Shown: piece after piece, positions 8,934 through 16,845 of the stretch
How positions within the stretch are numbered: position 1 is the stretch's first letter
Layout of the letters: every line of letters begins with the position of its first letter
Assembly (NCBI RefSeq): GCF_900167085.1
Contig: NZ_FUXA01000003.1
Location: 124,001-188,000 of the forward strand
Reading direction: 5' to 3'
Length of the DNA stretch: 64,000 nt
Origin: Eubacterium ruminantium
GTDB lineage: Bacteria; Bacillota; Clostridia; Lachnospirales; Lachnospiraceae
Made by a program: the position numbers and the translations under genes
The notes under the pieces: model-generated
Seen by the model: the letters and a program-made list of their open reading frames with translations, nothing else
Databases searched by the model: none
What the model was told of the DNA's origin: nothing

Positions 8934-10268
8934 TTATCTTATTATATCCTTTATGAGGGCTTCCGGCTTATAATCCGATGCGTCGTCTGAAATAGAATAT
9001 GCATCCAGTATAAGCCCCTCAACTTCCTCAAGTTTATCAGTATTATTTACATACAGAGTTGCTATCTTCTCACCTTTTTCTATCCTGTCACCAAGGTGTT
9101 TATTGATGACTATACCCACGGAAGGATCAATCTCATCAGTCAGTTTCTCTCTTCCACCGCCAAGTTTTAAAGAAGCAAGCCCTATCTTTTCGGTATCACA
9201 TGAAATGATGACTCCGGATTTTTCACTGCATACATTTTTAGTCATATTTACGGAAATAAGCTTCTCCGCCTCATCGGAAAATCCCGGATCACCGCCTTGT
9301 GCCGCAACAAATTCTTTCCACTTTTGATAAGCCTTTCCGCTTTCTATCACTTCATTTACCTTATCAAGAGCAGCTTTCTCATCATCTGACATAACTGCCA
9401 TCATATACATCTCGGCAGCAAGCTTAAATGATAATTCTTTAAGTCTTTTGTCTCCTTTACCTTGAAGAACCTGAATTGCCTCAAATACTTCAAGAGCATT
9501 CCCCACATAGCATCCCAGTGGCTCATTCATATCGGAAATGACCGCTGTCACGGAACGTCTTGCATTTTTACCTATCTGAACCATGATCTTCGCAAGTTTT
9601 CTTGCAGACTCAATATCTTTCATAAAGGCGCCGCTTCCGCATTTTACATCAAGGACTATACCGTCTGCACCTGCTGCAATCTTTTTACTCATAACCGAAG
9701 AAGCTATGAGCGAATAATTATCAACCGTTCCGGTAACATCCCTAAGTGCATATATTTTCTTATCAGCCGGTGCAAGATTCTTAGTCTGGCACATATCCGC
9801 AAATCCAACCTGTTTCACCTGCTTTATAAAAGCCTTTTCACTTAGATCGGATGAAAATCCGGGAATGCTTTCAAGTTTATCAATGGTTCCTCCGGTATGC
9901 CCCAGGCCTCGACCACTCATTTTAGCAACCGGTACCCCAAGTGCCGCAAGTATCGGTCCGATTATAAGAGTTGTCTTATCTCCGACTCCTCCGGTGGAAT
10001 GTTTATCGATTATCCTGCTTTTTTCTCCGTCGCTTTTTTCTCTTATTTCCGCAAGGTCAAGCATATCGCCGCTTTCAGCCATAGCCGTTGTAAGAAATGT
10101 TGTTTCCTCATCATTCATTCCCACGAACCAGACAGCCATAAGAAACGCAGACATCTGATAATCGGGAATATCCCCATCTGTATAGCCTTTAACTATATAT
10201 TCTATCTCTTCTTTGGAGAGCACTCCGCCATTTCTTTTTTTCAGGATAAGATCATTCATGCTTAACAT
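8934..10268 (-). CDS. pdp: Pyrimidine-nucleoside/thymidine phosphorylase
   Basis: 444 residues. It cleaves uridine, thymidine or deoxyuridine with phosphate into base and (deoxy)ribose 1-phosphate. The family signature around residues 80-95 (KHSTGGVGDKTT) with the following SGRGLGHTGGT phosphate/sugar loop is intact, and the three-domain length is normal. The first ATG is used because GGGGGTG lies a few bases upstream; a second ATG four codons on is possible. It probably forms a unit with the small membrane protein gene ending at 10314. Confidence 0.92.
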   Translation of the reverse strand: MLSMNDLILKKRNGGVLSKEEIEYIVKGYTDGDIPDYQMSAFLMAVWFVGMNDEETTFLTTAMAESGDMLDLAEIREKSDGEKSRIIDKHSTGGVGDKTTLIIGPILAALGVPVAKMSGRGLGHTGGTIDKLESIPGFSSDLSEKAFIKQVKQVGFADMCQTKNLAPADKKIYALRDVTGTVDNYSLIASSVMSKKIAAGADGIVLDVKCGSGAFMKDIESARKLAKIMVQIGKNARRSVTAVISDMNEPLGCYVGNALEVFEAIQVLQGKGDKRLKELSFKLAAEMYMMAVMSDDEKAALDKVNEVIESGKAYQKWKEFVAAQGGDPGFSDEAEKLISVNMTKNVCSEKSGVIISCDTEKIGLASLKLGGGREKLTDEIDPSVGIVINKHLGDRIEKGEKIATLYVNNTDKLEEVEGLILDAYSISDDASDYKPEALIKDIIR

Positions 10269-10313
10269 ATCGCACCCCCATTTCTTTTAATACACCTTCA
10301 ACCACTACATCAT

Positions 10314-10682
10314 TTATCTGCTTTTTTCTAATTTTAATTCTTTTAAGAATCTTCCCACGAATGCAAATATAACAGCTAAAACAACATAAACAAGATACAT
10401 AAATACAGAGCCTGCTCCCGGAAGAATAATATACGGAAGTAACATTACCGAAAATACAAAAATCGTCACGGACATTCTGTTGGTTAAATATGCAAAAATA
10501 AGCGGTGCTGCTACAGACACAATAGGAAGCCACACAGTCACATAATAGAATAAAAATCCCGCTGCAATGCCCGGAAATACAGTATTTATAATAAGCGGTA
10601 TTAAATATGCCGCAATCATTACGATAAAAGCAAAAGCCACTGCATATGGGATAATGCTTTTTTCTCTGTTATCATCATTCAT
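10314..10682 (-). CDS. Small membrane protein of unknown function
   Basis: 122 residues with four predicted helices filling almost the whole length and a basic tail (KELKLEKSR). I recognise no family. It lies 45 bases before the nucleoside phosphorylase gene in the same direction. The leader is odd: a good Shine-Dalgarno GAAAGGAG is 40 bases from the ATG, with a perfect 8-bp hairpin between them (10693-10719), much like the clpB leader. Confidence 0.65.
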   Translation of the reverse strand: MNDDNREKSIIPYAVAFAFIVMIAAYLIPLIINTVFPGIAAGFLFYYVTVWLPIVSVAAPLIFAYLTNRMSVTIFVFSVMLLPYIILPGAGSVFMYLVYVVLAVIFAFVGRFLKELKLEKSR

Positions 10683-10692
10683 TATTTCTTAT

Positions 10693-10729
10693 AATCCAAT
10701 CTATGTTTATAATTGGATTTTCTCCTTTC
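10693..10729 (-). promoter_or_regulatory. Hairpin between Shine-Dalgarno-like site and start codon
   Basis: On the minus strand GAAAGGAG (10722-10729) is followed by AATCCAAT, an 11-base loop and ATTGGATT (10693-10700/10712-10719), then 12 AT-rich bases to the ATG at 10682. The same arrangement with the same stem sequence (TCCAAT/ATTGGA) occurs before clpB at 22951-22980. The role is inference. Confidence 0.5.
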
Positions 10730-10777
10730 TCATACCTCATCCGATTTATATATATGAAATTAAATCCATTTAGAAAT

Positions 10778-10802
10778 GATACCGGGGAATACCCCCGGTA
10801 TC
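10778..10802 (-). terminator. Stem-loop terminator after the M29 aminopeptidase gene
   Basis: A perfect 10-bp stem GATACCGGGG/CCCCGGTATC (10778-10787 and 10793-10802) with a 5-base loop, 5 bases past the aminopeptidase stop codon. The following T-run on the minus strand is short, so termination may be incomplete. Confidence 0.7.
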
Positions 10803-10807
10803 ACAAT

Positions 10808-12805
10808 TTATAAATCTTCATTTAATTCTTCAGTACCCGGAAGAACAAATTTACCATCCAGAATTATGTCAACTTCTGAACCATCTTCATATACAGCGTA
10901 TATCCTTCCAAGTTCATCAAAAGGAATAGTAATATCTGTATGACAGTTAAAATATGCCTTATCCGGTTCTGTATTACGTTTCATACTGAAACTGTTCTCT
11001 TTAGATACTATTTCTTTACCGTCAGGATTAAAAATCCTTGTATCCTCAGAATGTCTGTAACATGTATCACCTACTGCAAAATGAGGTCCTGTCTTCTCCA
11101 TGATAAGTATAGGCAGTTTACCCATGATATCATATTTGTTGCCCATTTTATATGCAGCAGTATTGGTTCCTATGGCAAACTCACCAAGCGGAAGTGTTTC
11201 TCTGTTCTGTAGAACATTTTCCTTGATGTAAGCCTTATTCTTCTCTTCGTCATCAAAGTTCTTACAAGTATATGATGCAACACATCCGTCTTTAAATTCC
11301 ATCTTAAGATCTTTGTATAAAAGTCCGTTAAGATAAACATGACTTACATGAAGCATTCCGTTTGTTCCTTCAAGAACAGGTGAAGTAAACACCTCACCAA
11401 CAGGTATATTTACATCAGCCACGCAATTTTCAAACTGTGATTCATGCATAGGATCATTTAATTTTCTCATTTCCACACGGATATCTGTACAGTTTCCGTT
11501 GCGTCCTTCAACCTTAACATATGACGCAAGATCAAGAGCATCGATGATATGCTGATGAATCTTTGTATATTTATCATTATCAAGTGTGTTAAGTTTAACT
11601 GTCTCCTCGAATACTTCCTCGAACTTCTCATGAACATCAGGAACAGGAAATGCAATTATCGTAAAGCTTACCTTGTCACCCGGAAGGTATTCATTGGTTA
11701 TAGCTCCGCTTCTTGTTGCATATTCAATATAAAGTTCCTGCTGTGCATCATCATAACTGATAGCTGCATCCTTAGTAACAGGAGCAACCGTATTCTCTCC
11801 GAAGCTTTCAATGACAGCTATACCGGCATATACAGAAGCCTCTTCCTTATACTCTTCATAGACTCTCTTAAGAACATCCAGCTTCCTTTCAATAAATCTC
11901 TTATTTAAGAAAAGAGCATCGTCGCATCTATGATCATAATCATATTGCATATTGAAAGAAATATTGGTAAATCCTCTTCTCTGGATCTGTCTTCTGTTAA
12001 CACGGTTCACTGCATATCTTCCGATGATAGTATCAAGTCCGATCTCTTTAAACTTTTTGATAGCAGCTCTTACTATTCTTTCCTGTCCGATAGAATATGT
12101 AACAAATACCGACTTCTTTCCTTCGAAAGGCACGTTCATCGTCACAAAACCTTTGCGGAATCCATTTACAAATGTCGCAGCTATGCTATCAATCTTCTCC
12201 TGAGACTGCTTTGCAAGATAAGCCGAGATACCTCTTTCATTATCACCAATATATTCACCGTAATCATAAAGATAATCTTCTGTAGTAAGATCGGCTTCCA
12301 TACATATTTTGTACGCAGGATTTTCTGAAGGTATAAGAGTATCTTCGGTTCTTTCCCTTACCAGCTCTTCAGCATAATCAAAATTATAATAATACAGTGC
12401 TTCTTCAACAGCCTTTATATTAACAGGCTTTTCTTCACATATTGTATGTATTTCCAGGAAGAGTTCAAGAAGGATCACAACATCAAATATCTTTTCATCA
12501 GCCAAAAGCATCGGCAATGTATAGATTTCCGAAAACAAATAAGAAAGTGTACTTCCGAGTCTTCCAAGTTTCTCGGCCGCATATTCAGGATTTAAGAAAC
12601 TATTCTCATACTTCTCCGGCAGGATCTCCTGAAAGATTTTTTCATTCCTTTCTCTCTTGGAAACCTTATCATCCGGCTCAAGAACATACATAATATATCT
12701 TGCAACAACCGCAAAATACTCATCACTGGATTCATTTATCAAAGACCTTATCCTCTCAACAGAAAGATCATATCTTTCAGCGAGTTCTTCGGGTATATTA
12801 TTCAC
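10808..12805 (-). CDS. M29-family (AmpS-like) aminopeptidase with N-terminal extension
   Basis: 665 residues. The C-terminal third carries the pattern of M29 metallo-aminopeptidases in order: NIPVGEVFTSP (metal-ligand Glu), a central beta region, LPLGEFAIGTN (second Glu), EKTGPHFAVGD (Glu and His) and NCHTDITIP (His and Asp). Family members are about 410 residues, so the first ~230 residues here are extra: an acidic helical region (EELAERYDLSVERI...) without a fold I can name. The start is GTG at 12805, placed 7-8 bases after AGGAGG. It is a single-gene unit closed by the stem at 10778-10802 and is probably cytoplasmic, since no signal peptide is seen. Confidence 0.8.
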   Translation of the reverse strand: MNNIPEELAERYDLSVERIRSLINESSDEYFAVVARYIMYVLEPDDKVSKRERNEKIFQEILPEKYENSFLNPEYAAEKLGRLGSTLSYLFSEIYTLPMLLADEKIFDVVILLELFLEIHTICEEKPVNIKAVEEALYYYNFDYAEELVRERTEDTLIPSENPAYKICMEADLTTEDYLYDYGEYIGDNERGISAYLAKQSQEKIDSIAATFVNGFRKGFVTMNVPFEGKKSVFVTYSIGQERIVRAAIKKFKEIGLDTIIGRYAVNRVNRRQIQRRGFTNISFNMQYDYDHRCDDALFLNKRFIERKLDVLKRVYEEYKEEASVYAGIAVIESFGENTVAPVTKDAAISYDDAQQELYIEYATRSGAITNEYLPGDKVSFTIIAFPVPDVHEKFEEVFEETVKLNTLDNDKYTKIHQHIIDALDLASYVKVEGRNGNCTDIRVEMRKLNDPMHESQFENCVADVNIPVGEVFTSPVLEGTNGMLHVSHVYLNGLLYKDLKMEFKDGCVASYTCKNFDDEEKNKAYIKENVLQNRETLPLGEFAIGTNTAAYKMGNKYDIMGKLPILIMEKTGPHFAVGDTCYRHSEDTRIFNPDGKEIVSKENSFSMKRNTEPDKAYFNCHTDITIPFDELGRIYAVYEDGSEVDIILDGKFVLPGTEELNEDL

Positions 12806-12835
12806 TATTTTCCTCCTTATTAGCCTCCGGCAAAT

Positions 12836-13156
12836 TTATATAAACCACAAAACAAAAAGAATTACCAAATTCAGGACCGCAAGCCATACAGATACTCTCT
12901 TAGTATTATTATTTCCTGCATCCTGTTTGAATGAAGTAGCCCCGAAAAAAAGTCCGTTTATGGTAAGAATACCGGAAATAATGAATAATGTACCAGTGAA
13001 ATCCGGTGTTTTCCCATTCTTCACAGTAGCTAAAACAATGATCGAAATTATTAATACAAGCGCAATCCCGCTTGAAACAAATGATATGATGCTATCAGAA
13101 CATATCAGGTCATCCGCAAAGCTGTATCCTTTTTTTCTTCGTCTAAAAAATTTCAT
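12836..13156 (-). CDS. Small three-helix membrane protein, unknown function
   Basis: 106 residues beginning with a very basic stretch (FFRRRKK). Three hydrophobic helices follow (about 27-48, 52-72 and 88-106), with a charged loop containing KQDAGNNNTK between the second and third. It resembles uncharacterised small Lachnospiraceae membrane proteins, but I cannot assign a family with certainty. It sits 23 bases after pyrD in the direction of transcription and may be read through from the pyr operon. Confidence 0.6.
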   Translation of the reverse strand: MKFFRRRKKGYSFADDLICSDSIISFVSSGIALVLIISIIVLATVKNGKTPDFTGTLFIISGILTINGLFFGATSFKQDAGNNNTKRVSVWLAVLNLVILFVLWFI

Positions 13157-13179
13157 ATCAATACCTTTTAAGTTCCGGC

Positions 13180-14082
13180 CTAATCAACGCATCCGCGAAT
13201 TTCTGAAATATCATTTATTCCCTGTGCCTTCATGAATTCCTCAATCCCCTTTATAACATCAAGAGTAACTGACGGATTTCTAAAATTTGCTGTTCCAACC
13301 GAAACAGCTGTTGCACCTGCCATGATAAATTCAATGGCGTCTTCAGCTGATGCTATACCACCCATTCCGATGATAGGAAGCTTAACAGCTTTAGCAACCT
13401 GGTAAACCATCCTTACTGCGATTGGTCTTATTGCAGGTCCGGATACACCACCTGTTTTATTGGCTACAGCAAAGCGCCTTTTATATATATCTATCTTCAT
13501 TCCGGTAAGGGTATTAATAAGCGACAAAGCATCCGCTCCGCCTGCTTCTGCTGCCCTTGCCATTTCTGTAATATCTGTAACATTTGGGCTGAGTTTCATG
13601 ATGATAGGCTGTTTTGCAGCCTTCTTTACTTTCTTTGTTATTTCAAATAAAGCATCAGGATTCTGCCCAAAAGCGATACCGCCTTCTTTAACATTTGGAC
13701 ATGAAACATTTATCTCAAGAAGATCAGCAGGTGAATCTGCGAGTTTCTCAACTACATCAACATAATCATCCTCTGACTTCCCGCATACATTTACAATAAT
13801 CTTTGTATCATAACCTTTTAAGAAAGGAAGATCCCTCTCTAAAAATGTATCTATTCCGGGATTCTGAAGTCCTACGGCATTCATCATACCACTTGGAGTT
13901 TCAGCTATTCTCGGAGTAGGATTTCCCTGCCAGGGAATATTTGCAACACCCTTTGTTGTAACAGCGCCAAGAGCAGAAAGATCGACGAAATCAGAATATT
14001 CCATTCCGGATCCGAAAGTTCCGGAAGCTACAGTTACCGGATTTTTCATTACAACTCCGGCTATATCTACCGACATATTCAT
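13180..14082 (-). CDS. pyrD: Dihydroorotate dehydrogenase B, catalytic subunit
   Basis: 300 residues, FMN-dependent TIM barrel that oxidises dihydroorotate to orotate. The active-site motif NVSCPNVKEGG (about residues 124-134, catalytic Cys) marks class 1B, which passes electrons to NAD through PyrK. Its ATG overlaps the pyrK stop (TAATG) and is preceded by GAGGAGG. It is the last gene of pyrF-pyrK-pyrD. Confidence 0.96.
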   Translation of the reverse strand: MNMSVDIAGVVMKNPVTVASGTFGSGMEYSDFVDLSALGAVTTKGVANIPWQGNPTPRIAETPSGMMNAVGLQNPGIDTFLERDLPFLKGYDTKIIVNVCGKSEDDYVDVVEKLADSPADLLEINVSCPNVKEGGIAFGQNPDALFEITKKVKKAAKQPIIMKLSPNVTDITEMARAAEAGGADALSLINTLTGMKIDIYKRRFAVANKTGGVSGPAIRPIAVRMVYQVAKAVKLPIIGMGGIASAEDAIEFIMAGATAVSVGTANFRNPSVTLDVIKGIEEFMKAQGINDISEIRGCVD

Positions 14083-14879
14083 TACAGTTCAACCTCCTCT
14101 GACAAAAATACAGGACCATCCTTACAAATTCTCTTATTCTTAACCTTTGAATGACCATCAACATCACTCGATTTACATACACAGGCAAGGCAGGCTCCTA
14201 TACCGCAAGCCATTCTCTCCTCAAGTGAAATGTATGCTGTCACCGAATTCTCAGCAGCATATGCGCTTATACCTTTAAGCATAGGTGTAGGTCCGCATGC
14301 ATAGATTACATCAGGTTTAATATTATATTCTCTCAAACCGTCAATAACATTTCCCTTAATTCCAATCTCACCATTATCACTTGTTATAAATACCTGTGAA
14401 TATTTTTCAAGATCTTCTACAAGAAATGTATTCTTGTCTCTAAATCCTATAACTGTTTTTATATTATCCTTTGGCACGCCTGCTTCATTTAACTTCTTAG
14501 CGAGATACAGCATAGGAGGAATACCTATACCGCCTCCGAGAAGCACATGAACTTTATCTTTATCAGCATCTTTTATATCATATCCATTTCCCAAAGGTCC
14601 TACGATTTCAACAGTATCACCTTTTTCATATGTGGAAAATTCAGAAGTTCCTGCACCAACTGTTCTGAAAACAATACGCATTTCTTCTTTCTCACTGTCA
14701 ACATCGCAAATGCTTATAGGTCTTGGAAGCATTCTGCTCTTATCATTTGAATACAGATCAATAAATTGACCCGGAACAGCCTTTGATATATTTTCTCCAA
14801 CTTTAATTGTAAGACTGAAGATGTCATCCATCAAACATTCCTTACTTACAACTACAGCTTTAACTTTGTCCTTAGTCAT
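14082..14879 (-). CDS. pyrK: Dihydroorotate dehydrogenase B, electron-transfer subunit
   Basis: 265 residues using the ATG at 14879, six bases after AAGGAG; the longer open frame runs into pyrF and is rejected. It has an FAD-binding ferredoxin-reductase fold with RPISICD, an NAD domain (LGGGIGIPPM) and a C-terminal 2Fe-2S site with Cys residues in ACGIGACLACVCK plus a fourth in RICKDGP. It forms a heterotetramer with PyrD and lets the enzyme use NAD+. Confidence 0.95.
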   Translation of the reverse strand: MTKDKVKAVVVSKECLMDDIFSLTIKVGENISKAVPGQFIDLYSNDKSRMLPRPISICDVDSEKEEMRIVFRTVGAGTSEFSTYEKGDTVEIVGPLGNGYDIKDADKDKVHVLLGGGIGIPPMLYLAKKLNEAGVPKDNIKTVIGFRDKNTFLVEDLEKYSQVFITSDNGEIGIKGNVIDGLREYNIKPDVIYACGPTPMLKGISAYAAENSVTAYISLEERMACGIGACLACVCKSSDVDGHSKVKNKRICKDGPVFLSEEVEL

Positions 14880-14889
14880 CATTTTCTCC

Positions 14890-15813
14890 TTATAATCCAA
14901 CACCTGTTCTGATATCAAGAAGCATGTCTTCAACAGCCTTACGTGATGCATCATTATAATTCTCGCTTCCGAACTGCTGATACTTCTCACTCTTATATGC
15001 TGCAATGATTCCTCTTGAAGAGTTAACTATCGCTCCAAGTTTATCCTCGTTGAAAAATGGCTTAAGGTCGCTGCCTTTTCCACCCTGTGCACCGTATCCC
15101 GGAACAAGAATAAGTGTTCTAGGCATGATCTTTCTGAGCTTCTCACCCATTTCAGGATATGTTGCACCTACAACTGCTCCAACATAGCTATACTCATCGC
15201 CCATGAATTCATCGCCCCACTCACGAACCTTCTCTCCTACATGCTCATAGAGAGGCTTTCCGTCGATTATTCTATCCTGGAATTCGCCTGAAGATGGATT
15301 AGATGTCTTTACAAGAACGAAAATACCTTTATTTCTCTCTTTACATATATCAATAAACGGCTTAACTCCGTCACTTCCGAGATATGGATTAACTGTAGCA
15401 AAATCACCGTCAAATGGATTATATTCCTTTGAGCCGATCTTTATAGTTCCAAGATGACCTAATGCATAAGCAGCACTTGTGGAACCGATATCTCCTCTTT
15501 TAACGTCTGCAATTATAACAAGTCCTTTACTTTTTGCATAATCAACAGTTCTTTTATATGCTGCAACACCCGGAACACCAAACTGTTCATACATTGCTAT
15601 CTGAGGTTTTACAGCCGGAATAAGATCATAAGTTGTATCAATGATACCCTTATTGAAATTAAATACAGCTTCAGCAGCAGCTTCAAGAGTTTCACCATAT
15701 TCTTTTATAGCTTTATTCATTATATGATCCGGTATCATACTAAGATTTGGATCAAGTCCTACTACTACAGGTGCATTTTTCTTCTTAATCTCATTCATCA
15801 ACTTATTAATCAT
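14890..15813 (-). CDS. pyrF: Orotidine-5'-phosphate decarboxylase
   Basis: 307 residues, the longer clostridial/mycobacterial-type OMP decarboxylase making UMP. The catalytic Asp-x-Lys-x-x-Asp cluster is seen in ADVKRGDIGST (about residues 94-104). It is the first gene of pyrF-pyrK-pyrD, with GGAGG 7 bases before the ATG. No pyrimidine attenuator or PyrR-like leader is visible in the 65 bases upstream. Confidence 0.96.
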   Translation of the reverse strand: MINKLMNEIKKKNAPVVVGLDPNLSMIPDHIMNKAIKEYGETLEAAAEAVFNFNKGIIDTTYDLIPAVKPQIAMYEQFGVPGVAAYKRTVDYAKSKGLVIIADVKRGDIGSTSAAYALGHLGTIKIGSKEYNPFDGDFATVNPYLGSDGVKPFIDICKERNKGIFVLVKTSNPSSGEFQDRIIDGKPLYEHVGEKVREWGDEFMGDEYSYVGAVVGATYPEMGEKLRKIMPRTLILVPGYGAQGGKGSDLKPFFNEDKLGAIVNSSRGIIAAYKSEKYQQFGSENYNDASRKAVEDMLLDIRTGVGL

Positions 15814-15878
15814 TTTAATTCCTCCGTTCGTTGACTTTTTATATTAGGTGTTACAATTATTAAACGACCATACTAATC

Positions 15879-16661
15879 TTAGATTATATCAGTTGAAACA
15901 TTTTTGTTCAAGGCACTAAACCTCATGCTTTCCATATATTTTTTAAATCTTTTTACGCCTTGATCCGTAAGAAATATCTCCTTAGCCTCCCAGTCAAGCA
16001 TTATTGATTTCTTTTTCTTGTCATACCTCTTTATATATTGAGAGTTGACCATATCCGATCTGTTGCAATAGATGAATTCCTTACTCTCCAGATTCTTAAG
16101 TAAACTCTTTAGTGTTTTCTTCGGAAGCCGCTTTTCTTTCTCTCCTTTAAGATACAAAAGATCATATTTACTGTGGATCTCAATAAGCACGATATCTTCA
16201 ACATTTATCTTACATATCGAGTCCTCAATCTGTATATGAATATAGTTTTCTTTAGGATATTTATCTCTTAATCTTTTCAGTTCCATAAAGAATTTTATTG
16301 TTATCAGATCGTCCTTCATTTCCTGTCTGTCATAAGGAATTTCATGGAATTTGAAACATCTGAAATCTCTGTATAATAATAGCTGTTTATCGATAAGTGC
16401 AGAAATTGCAATTATATAAGTATCAAAATAATCCCTTGTTGCTCTGAGCCATAAAATATAGTCTATTCCGGCAATCCTTCCGCTCACAGGATCATTTTCA
16501 ATATTCAATATAAATATATCTATATGATTTTGAGAAGCTGCAACATATGCCTCTTCGACATTTTTACACATAAAGATAACTGCATTATCATCTGTTTCTT
16601 TCACCATATATTCAAATTCTTTGCTTTTTGTATTTTTCCCTTCCAATACCAAACAATTCAT
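15879..16661 (-). CDS. LytTR-type regulator with degenerate receiver
   Basis: 260 residues. Residues about 1-120 look like a response-regulator receiver in length and pattern, but the phospho-acceptor Asp is replaced by Asn53 (FILNIEND) and the N-terminal acidic pair is missing (VLEGKN). Residues about 140-240 form a LytTR DNA-binding domain (ENYIHIQ, IVLIEIHSKYDLLYL, EFIYCNRSDMVNSQYI). No partner kinase is adjacent. It is probably phosphorylation-independent and perhaps ligand- or dimer-controlled (inference). It lies between ponA and pyrF and is read as its own unit. Confidence 0.8.
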   Translation of the reverse strand: MNCLVLEGKNTKSKEFEYMVKETDDNAVIFMCKNVEEAYVAASQNHIDIFILNIENDPVSGRIAGIDYILWLRATRDYFDTYIIAISALIDKQLLLYRDFRCFKFHEIPYDRQEMKDDLITIKFFMELKRLRDKYPKENYIHIQIEDSICKINVEDIVLIEIHSKYDLLYLKGEKEKRLPKKTLKSLLKNLESKEFIYCNRSDMVNSQYIKRYDKKKKSIMLDWEAKEIFLTDQGVKRFKKYMESMRFSALNKNVSTDII

Positions 16662-16795
16662 GGCCTTTTCACGTAAAACTGTTAAACGTTACTTACCTCC
16701 TTTGTTTAATATATCAGTTTTATGCCTAACTTTTTATTTACCATCTCCTCACGTCCTTAAATGTTATTTGCTTCCCCATAAGACCAGATATATAT

Positions 16796-16831
16796 AAAAA
16801 GGGCCTGGAATCATTAAATTCCAAACCCTTA
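16796..16831 (-). terminator. Rho-independent terminator of ponA
   Basis: Imperfect long hairpin with arms GGGCCTGGAAT (16801-16811) and ATTCCAAACCC (16818-16828), followed on the minus strand by TTTTT (16796-16800). It lies 15 bases after the ponA stop. Confidence 0.85.
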
Positions 16832-16845
16832 TAAGACAATATTAA

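Noticed and set aside
10252-10533. Short minus-strand ORF ending in INDVVVEGVLKEMGVRYV
   Set aside because: Most of it is a Cys/Tyr-rich shadow of the small membrane protein gene in another frame. Only the last residues look protein-like, and they cover the ribosome site of the nucleoside phosphorylase gene.
14880-15005. N-terminal extension of PyrK
   Set aside because: It lies in the 3' part of pyrF and reads as a shadow; AAGGAG supports the start at 14879.
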